DNA from: Synaphobranchus kaupii
Taxonomy: Eukaryota; Chordata; Actinopteri; Anguilliformes; Synaphobranchidae
Direction: 5' to 3'
NCBI GenBank assembly: GCA_029718625.1
Contig: CM056379.1
Coordinates: 65,747,626-65,811,625, forward strand
Length of the DNA: 64,000 nt
Positions 57,341-64,000 of this stretch are shown here, one piece after another (position 1 is the first letter of the stretch; each line of letters opens with the position of its first letter). The translations under genes were made by a program, and so were the position numbers. A model generated the notes under the pieces. That model was not told the DNA's origin. It worked only from the letters and a program-made list of their open reading frames with translations, and searched no databases.

Positions 57341-60300
57341 CAGGGTCGGCGTCAGGGGCGGGCCTTGGGGGGCAAAGCCCGCCCACCAGACTGCTGGTGC
57401 CCCCCCTGACAAAACTGTCTAATGATACATACCTTTATCCATGTGGGGGGGAAATTCAATTTCAATAAACCAGTAATTCAGATGTATTATGTTTTACTGT
57501 TTTTAATTGTTATTTTTTAAATATAATTTTTAATTTTATATTCTAAAACTGTTTACACAAAATACAATAACCTACAGTAGCTAGGCTACTACTATGATTG
57601 AATTGCCCTATCATCTTTGAGGTTTCAATAATTGACTCCTCCCTCGCTGTTTGCACAAAAAAAACGGCGGGCTAATCATGCGGGTTCAGTTCAACTTTGA
57701 ACAAAAAGTATAGCTAGGCGACAGTATGTCTATAGCTAGTAAATGGTCGTTAAATTTAGTTGGTTAAATAAAAGTTTGTAGGCAAAATGGACATCCGAAA
57801 ATGGCTTTCACGATCAGCGCCGTCAACAACCAGGAGATCTGAAGGAGACACGGCTGCGGCTAGCGTAGGCCTACAGCTCAACGTCGATAGCAGCCATACT
57901 CCAGCTAGCAATGCTACTGACTTTAATGAATCAGCCATCATTTTGGAAAAACAGGTTGGGACCAAAGAAGCCAATCTTCCCTCCGTTTCTTTTGGACCAC
58001 AACCAGCGCCCCCAGGTGACATTGGCAGCGACAAACCGAATCAAATGATATTAGACAAATACCCAACACGTCTTTTTCAACGGAAAAGGCGTTCATTCGT
58101 GAGTACTTGGTTTAGCAATAGAGACTGGCTTGAGTATTCCGTCAAAGCAGATGCCGCATTTTGTTACCCATGCAGAAAGTTTCGCTCTGCTCGAGCTACT
58201 GTTGACTCAACTTTTATGATAAAGGGATATACGGATTGGAAACACGCTGTGGAACCCAACAAAGGTTTCCACAAGCATGGTATGTCCAAGGAGCATTCGA
58301 CGTGCATGGCTATGTGGAAGGAGCGGGATAATCGGGCTGAAACTGGCAAGGAAATCTGCACACTTGTGAATGCAGATCAACTTAAAAAGAACCGGTACTA
58401 TATGTCCGCTATTATTGGTGTAATTGAATTTCTCGTGGTTAATGAATTGCCTTTAAGAGGGAAGATGGAAGCCTTTGATGCCATGGCAGAGGGAGGAAGT
58501 GGGCTCTTTCTTTCATTATTTGACTACACAATCAAGAAAGACCATGAGTTAGCTGAGATTGTTAAAGCTATCCCCCGTAATGCTACTTACACTAGCCATG
58601 AAATGCAGAACGACATTATAGGCATAATGAGCAGTGTGGTGACCGAAGCCATCGTTGGTGAAATAGGTGACTCTTGGTATACTATCAAAGTCGATGGGAC
58701 TAAAGATCCAACTGGCTGTGAAAACGTGTCAATTGTTATTCGTTTTGTCTCAGAAACCAACGAAGTAACTGAACGTCTGCTTACTATGGCTACTGCTGAT
58801 AAAGGTGATGCGCAAACTTTGACCGACACCATAATCGCAGAGCTGCGAAAAGCGGGACTGAGTACATCCAAGATTTTGAGTCAAGTTTATGACGGGGCTT
58901 CGCTTATGTCTGGTAGAAAAGGTGGCGTCCAAAAGCTCATGCAAGACAAGCTAGGCCGAGAAATACCGTACGTCCATTGTCTAAATCACCAGCTTCATCT
59001 CGTAGTTCTACATGCCATGTCAGCAGAGCAAGCTGTCGAAGATTTTTTTAATGTGTGTGGCACATTATACAATTTCTTCAGAAAACCTACTGTTGCGTTA
59101 CATTACAAGGGTGAGCGGTTGAAGCGCTTGTTAGACCAAAGATGGACTGGTCACCTAGCCAGTGTATCGGTTATCCTTGCATCCTTTAATGGAATTACCT
59201 CACTACTCACCGAGATTGACGATCTACGGGCCTATGGCGCAGAAGTGAGGATGGAGGCAGTTGGGCTGCTGCGAGAGGTGTCTGAGCCCAGCTTCATGTT
59301 CATCGCTCAACTGGTACACAAGGTGCTAAAGCTACTGGACCCCCCGAACAAGCTACTTCAGGGAGAGGAGACTGACCTGTTGACGGGGCTGAAACTGGTG
59401 ACAAGTGCTGCCGAGTGTGTGCGTGAACTCCGCTGCGAGGCCGAATTCACACAGCTGTGGGACACTGCCGTTGCAGCCACCGACCACGCAGTGACTGAAC
59501 CTGTACCCACAAAACGGAGACGCTTGCTGAATAGGAACTTGGATAAGTACGTGGTTGAAGAGCCAGTCGGGTTAAAAAACAACGACAAAACGGAGCTATG
59601 GAGACTGTACTTTAGTACAATTGATGCGGTGCTTGGAGAGATGGACACGCGCTTCAGTGAGCGCAACACAAAGTTAGCAACTGCACTTGTTGCTCTGGAT
59701 CCAGAAAGCGAGACATTTCTGGATGTCAAAGCCATTAAGCACATCATGGACTTAACAAAGTCGACCATCGTTGAAGCAGAGTATGTCGTTGCAAAGAAAT
59801 TTATCCGCACACAAATGGATGGAGAGGTAATCGATGGGAAATGGACCATTAAAGGGCTCCTGTCCGCACACAACAAAGCATTGGAGGCGATGCCAAGTGT
59901 TCTGGTGGCACTTAAACATGGCTTGACATTCGGAGCCTCCACTGCCATGTGTGAGAATTCATTCTCAACCCTCAAGAATGTCTTCACAGAACACAGACGC
60001 GCCATGCTCCATGCCCGTAAGGCTCAGCTGGTTCAGCTGGCCTTTGAAAAAGACCTAACAAGAAAGTGCAAAGATGAGTGGAAAGACGATGTACTGCGGA
60101 GGTTTCAAACGAGCACACGTCGCATCCAACTCTTCTAATGGTGAGTCCAGCTGTTTACTGATTTTTCTGCTGTTTTATGCGTCAGCATTGGTGCAGTTTT
60201 GCTTATTTACATTACAGTCAAAAAACAGGATTATTTGCGGCACGGCCAATTTTATGTGGATATTGGAATTTTAGAAATGTGACAAATCTCACGCATTGAC

Positions 60301-60817
60301 GGTCTAAAAACTTGAGTTATGCTATAGGGTAATGTGTATAGCAGCTACATATCGGTCGTGTTCGGTGTATTCAGTATGATTCTATTATATTACACCGGGG
60401 GTATTGTTTTCGCTCCTGTCTCTTTGTGGATGTGCTTTAAATCTAGATATCTAGTTTACAGTATGTTAGCTACTGTCTGGTGGGCCAGACAAATCGCGCC
60501 ACCCGGTGTGTCTTTTGTGTAAACTGTCGGAACGGCTCACTTTCTTTCAAATTGGTCAACGCTCTACTTCACAGCGCGAGGTCAAAGTTTTAGCCCCAAG
60601 CATACTGTAGGCTACATACGGCACGGTCGCTGCATCTCTGTTATTCGAGTTCTATTCTATTCTCTTCTAATCTACTCTATATTAGTTGAACTGTGCTATG
60701 CCCCTCCCCTCTGCAAAATGTACTGTATGTATAATGAGTTTGTAAGTTTGGTCTCGGATTTGCCCCCCCATGAAAACCAAATGCCCACCCGTTTCATTAA
60801 TTCTGGCGCCGACCCTG
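57341..60817 (+). mobile_element. Complete hAT transposon, 3,477 bp
   Basis: TIRs CAGGGTCGGCGTCAG (57341-57355) and complement of CAGGGTCGGCGCCAG (60803-60817). It is flanked by a perfect 8-bp duplication TGTGCGAA (57333-57340, 60818-60825), as hAT elements make. The 783-codon transposase gene is open from 57787 to 60138, with about 445 bases of 5' and 680 bases of 3' non-coding sequence. Sub-terminal GGGGGGCAAA / TTTGCCCCCC words are inverted near both ends. Confidence 0.95.
57787..60138 (+). CDS. hAT transposase, ZMYM1-like with TTF finger
   Basis: Full 783-residue frame from ATG 57787 (MDIRKWLSRS) to TAA at 60136-60138, with no intron needed. A TTF-type zinc finger spans about residues 95-180 (FCYPCRKF Cys 126/129; HGMSKEHSTC His and Cys near 164-173). 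A DUF4371-type region leads into an RNase H-fold core: KVDGTKDPTG (Asp 303), QVYDGASLMSG (Asp 369) with HCLNHQLHL (Cys 398, His 401), and the C-terminal dimerisation block with CENSFSTLKNVF (Glu 723). This is the DDE set and order of hAT enzymes. It would excise and reinsert the element in the nucleus. A domesticated gene is unlikely because TIRs and target duplication are intact. Confidence 0.95.
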   Translation: MDIRKWLSRSAPSTTRRSEGDTAAASVGLQLNVDSSHTPASNATDFNESAIILEKQVGTKEANLPSVSFGPQPAPPGDIGSDKPNQMILDKYPTRLFQRKRRSFVSTWFSNRDWLEYSVKADAAFCYPCRKFRSARATVDSTFMIKGYTDWKHAVEPNKGFHKHGMSKEHSTCMAMWKERDNRAETGKEICTLVNADQLKKNRYYMSAIIGVIEFLVVNELPLRGKMEAFDAMAEGGSGLFLSLFDYTIKKDHELAEIVKAIPRNATYTSHEMQNDIIGIMSSVVTEAIVGEIGDSWYTIKVDGTKDPTGCENVSIVIRFVSETNEVTERLLTMATADKGDAQTLTDTIIAELRKAGLSTSKILSQVYDGASLMSGRKGGVQKLMQDKLGREIPYVHCLNHQLHLVVLHAMSAEQAVEDFFNVCGTLYNFFRKPTVALHYKGERLKRLLDQRWTGHLASVSVILASFNGITSLLTEIDDLRAYGAEVRMEAVGLLREVSEPSFMFIAQLVHKVLKLLDPPNKLLQGEETDLLTGLKLVTSAAECVRELRCEAEFTQLWDTAVAATDHAVTEPVPTKRRRLLNRNLDKYVVEEPVGLKNNDKTELWRLYFSTIDAVLGEMDTRFSERNTKLATALVALDPESETFLDVKAIKHIMDLTKSTIVEAEYVVAKKFIRTQMDGEVIDGKWTIKGLLSAHNKALEAMPSVLVALKHGLTFGASTAMCENSFSTLKNVFTEHRRAMLHARKAQLVQLAFEKDLTRKCKDEWKDDVLRRFQTSTRRIQLF

Positions 60818-60825
60818 TGTGCGAA

Positions 60826-61224
60826 TACAGTGAGTTCCGACAGTAGCCTAGCCTATCCACACAGCTGTAAAAAATTAAATAATCCGTCAGTACTGGCACA
60901 GTGCCATTATGCTCAGTCTTTTAAGAACATAGGCTACAGAATCATTTTCATTTAAATAGGTCTACCACTCAGACACGATTAGAGACATAAGCACTTATTT
61001 TATTGATAGCATGCTTATTTTATTTTAGTGACATGGAATATAGGCTAAGCAATAGCCCAATGTTGGTTTATCACACAGCCCTGTCTAAGGCAACCCGGTG
61101 AACGGGAATCTATTGCCCCTTAGGTTACGCAAGTCCTCCCTGCTGTTAAGGTTAAGTTAGTAGGAACAACGGGCTGGCTAGGATCATCGTAACGTTTAGG
61201 CTACATCGTTGACTTTATAGTTTT
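60826..61224. other. Non-coding stretch
   Basis: Flank after the hAT element. No gene or repeat recognised. Confidence 0.4.
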
Positions 61225-61935
61225 TAGCATTTAGCCTATAATCCCCAAACACAGAGGACTAGGAAATGTCGCTATCTAGCCTGGTAACTGCCTGACGACC
61301 GAAATCACAGACAACCATTATGTTCAGTGGTTTGAACAGTCCCCTGTAACGCCCCTTTATTCGAGGCCCCGCCTTGATGGGCAGCTTTGACAGGTTGCAT
61401 GTTCAGTTCGGATTTTTGGCAGGGTTTTTGCGTGACCACACGGAAGTGATAATGCAAACGGATGCAATGCCATTGCATTTGAATTATGTCACTCTTGTGC
61501 CGCAAAAGCATGAAAACGATATGTTAAATGGCGAATTGAATTATCATTTCCTTTTTGTCATGGATCATGCGATTGCAACAAGAAACTGCTAATGCAAATG
61601 TGGTTTTTCATTAAAATTAAAATTATGGCAGGGTTGTGTCGTCGAGGGCGAGAAAAATTTAATGTGAAATGGATTTGCATTAACATTTTCAAATTGTCAG
61701 ATAAAGTGCGTACATTAACTTGCAAATTAAAACGCAAAGTGCACCTTTTGCATTTTCATTTGAATTATGTCATGGTTTTTGTGCACATCGAATGTAAACA
61801 AAATGCAATCGCCGATTTGCATTTTCATATGAATTTTGGCGCGGATATGCTTCCATAATAGACAGCGCTCTGTAGGCTATGCGTGAGTAACTTGGCTTTT
61901 TTTTTTTACGTCGGAGACGTTTTTGATCAGATTGA
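61225..61935 (-). repeat. Long inverted-repeat arm, right
   Basis: Pairs with 56030-56590. Beyond it, 61856-61935 (ACAGCGCTCTGTAGGCTATG, then ACGTCGGAGACGTTTTTGAT) pairs with 54974-55025, giving an outer inverted repeat. The order of pieces differs on the two sides, so the structure is mosaic. Confidence 0.75.
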
Positions 61936-61967
61936 ATATTCCTTATAATAACTAATCTAGATACTTA

Positions 61968-62104
61968 GGGCCTGATTTAGTAAAACGTTTCAGCACACGC
62001 AAAACTAATAGCACAACCAATGATAGGTGCAAAACACCTATGACCAGTTTTTTGCGTGTCCTAAAAGGTTTTGTACTTGCTAAAGGTCTTAGTAAATCAG
62101 GCCC
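61968..62104. mobile_element. Harbinger-type MITE, 137 bp
   Basis: TIRs GGGCCTGATTTAGTAAA and complement, with TTA on both sides (61965-61967, 62105-62107), the PIF/Harbinger target. The interior contains CACGCAAAA/TTTTTTGCGTG inverted words. Confidence 0.9.
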
Positions 62105-62858
62105 TTAGTTGGATGCTGTTATGGTTCTATTGATCTGGATGGCAGGAATGAGGCTAATAAATGTTTTAAGCCTGACTGGTCTAGAGTGGAACCAGTAAAG
62201 AATAAGATAAAGCGCAGTAAAGTAAAATAAAGTGGTTTTGCTGCTGTTACAGTTGGAGTTTACCACGTGGTGCTACTTACAGTGCATGGCTAACACTGCG
62301 TCTGCCCGAAATTGCTGGCTTTTGCACTGGAGACCCATAGATATTAAGTATTGGCACTGACAACGCAGCATTTCTGTGCAATACCTGAACACTTTGGCAG
62401 CATGCTAATAATTAATCCGTCTGTGTGTCCTGTGGCCTTGATAACTATAATACAGTATGTAGCAATCTTTGATGGACCTTGATTTTGCGGTTATTAAATG
62501 CATGTGAGAAAAAAAAAAATATTGTTCCTTTAACAAAAAAAAGCCCTGTACCAGTTTATTTTCTAGCCTCTTCTCTCTGAGGTGATGTATAGTCATGATT
62601 TTGACATAAATAAATTATGTTTGATAAAGTTTCATGAAACATTGGCAAGTTTCTGGTCTATTCTGAGAAACATCATAACACGGAACCAGGTATTAATGTA
62701 TAGGACTATTATTATGAAGTTTATTTTCAATTTTCTCTCAGCTATTTCAGTGTTTGTGTTGCCATTTTATTTAATAAATAGTGAGTAATAAATCCATTCG
62801 GAATTAATTTTTAAATACATTTTACACCAGACAAATGCAAAATGTCTACCAACATTTC
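62105..62858. other. Non-coding stretch
   Basis: No gene or element recognised. Confidence 0.35.
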
Positions 62859-63588
62859 TGTTATGATTCCGAGAAGGGACTGGACTCAAATGCACTACCC
62901 ACAGACAGGAATTGCAACAATTCAATGATTTATTACTTCGTTCAGGCTCCAGAAGTATAGAGAGAGGATAAATGCAGGGACTGGATCCTGGAATGGCATT
63001 AACAGGGGGTTGAACGGGAGTGGGAGTAGGCAAGGGGCTGGATGGTGGCAGAATCCTGGGCTGGTGTAGCAGAGGAGGAGCGGGATGCGGGAGACGGGCT
63101 GCGTGGAGTGGGCTAGGATAGCTGCAGGCTGGCGGACATGCAAAGCAGAACAAGGCATTAATGACAGCAAGGCAGTGTAATACGCTGGGCTAGGCAAGAC
63201 TAGAGGCAGCAAAAGCAAGGCAAGACAAGGCTTGAATTCTAAACACTAAGCGAGACAAGACAAGAGTTCATTCAACAACACGATTTAACAAACTGGCAGA
63301 AGACAACGAACACCGGGAGAATATATATGAGAGTTAATGAGTGACTGATTGTGTGCAGCATGAGAATGTATGGGACAGTGATTAACTGATCAGAGAGCGT
63401 GAGGAATGCAAGCGGGGAAAAGGAATGAGATAGGCGGAGAAAATGCAAGTGAGTGACACAAAGAGGGAAAGCCACGCCCAGCCTGCAGCACGAGGGAAAC
63501 AAACAGGAAACATCAAAACATAACACGACACGTGAGGGACAAAGGTAAAACAAGGAGCACAACGGGGACGGGAATGGAGTGCGTCACA
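62859..63588 (-). repeat. Solo LTR, 730 bp
   Basis: TG...CA ends (TGTTATGATTCC / GTGCGTCACA on the plus strand) and a perfect 5-bp duplication ATTTC (62854-62858, 63589-63593). On the minus strand it starts TGTGACGCACTCC and carries AATAAATCATTGAATTG near its end, so it is probably in minus orientation and gypsy-type. No internal region is attached. Confidence 0.78.
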
Positions 63589-63667
63589 ATTTCTACTGTA
63601 TAGAATTGTCAATGGCGGTCTTCAAAAACAATGATTTTACTGATGTGGTTGTCTTGCAATGTATCTG

Positions 63668-64000
63668 GGGCCTTGTATAAAACGGTCGTACGCACGGATT
63701 TGATCGTAAATTCACTAGATTTCATCTTATGCGAAAATAGATGCACAAATTGAGATTTATAAAACTGAAACTGAAAACATCTTTACGCGTACACCAACTC
63801 TAGATGAGGTGTACGAACATTTCCTTGTGGCTATGCAGCCGTACTGCAGGACGAACACATTTTTTTCCAGGCGTGAGAATATTTTACCAATCCCTTCACA
63901 AATGGACATATTAGACACGCGCATGCATAATATTTATTTGTGTGATAAGTACTGTGAGAAGCAATATTGTGGGCCGATAACTAGGCTATACACGTAGGGT
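63668..64000 (+). mobile_element. Start of a MITE running off the window
   Basis: GGGGCCTTGTATAAAACGGT followed by CGTACGCACGGATTTG, GATTTATAAAACTGAAAC and TTTACGCGTACACC resembles fish Harbinger/hAT-like MITE ends. The right end lies outside the window, so the family is unproven. Confidence 0.4.

Noticed and set aside
58587..60005. Minus-strand frames of 94 and 215 residues
   Set aside because: Antisense of the hAT transposase.

Overview
The window looks like intergenic DNA from a teleost fish. It carries fish-type Tc1, hAT, piggyBac, Polinton, L2/CR1-like and I-clade elements, a gamma/epsilon-type endogenous retrovirus, many TIR-bearing MITEs and long microsatellites. The frequent TAGGCTA/AGGCCTA words would suit a clupeiform-like genome, but that is a weak guess. 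I found no convincing host protein-coding gene. Every long reading frame I can name belongs to a mobile element.

Layout. 1-3250: a CR1/L2-type LINE whose 5' half (esterase ORF1, start of endonuclease) is joined to an inverted reverse-transcriptase piece. 3300-6560: hAT/BED remnant, a GGGCCC MITE fragment and two Tc1 transposase relics in opposite orientation. 6990-11300: a repeat-rich block split by a 2.5-kb non-autonomous hAT element. 11827-29400: a nested stack on the minus strand. A piggyBac gene (two exons) has a 965-bp TA-flanked MITE in exon 2 and a complete 5.3-kb I-type LINE in exon 1; that LINE holds a 7.7-kb retrovirus-like element. Target-site duplications prove each LINE, retrovirus and MITE step. 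29401-43900: mostly non-coding, with truncated MITEs, an LTR-like stretch and copy A of a large low-copy repeat. 43945-45326: Polinton DNA polymerase and packaging-ATPase fragments. 45446-50881: MITEs, a 113-bp minisatellite and fold-back elements. 51285-56030: copy B of the large repeat, inverted relative to A, with tRNA-like sequences and a 1.7-kb TTAA-flanked MITE absent from copy A. 56030-61930: long inverted repeats enclosing a hAT transposon with an uninterrupted 783-aa transposase, matching TIRs and a perfect 8-bp target duplication; this is the best candidate here for a functional element. 61968-64000: a Harbinger-type MITE, a solo LTR and the start of a further MITE.

The window is thus a stratified record of transposition. 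Frames are broken in the LINEs, Tc1s, Polinton and retrovirus. The piggyBac frame has a single stop apart from its insertions, and the hAT gene is open throughout. All family assignments rest on motifs read by eye; no database search was possible.
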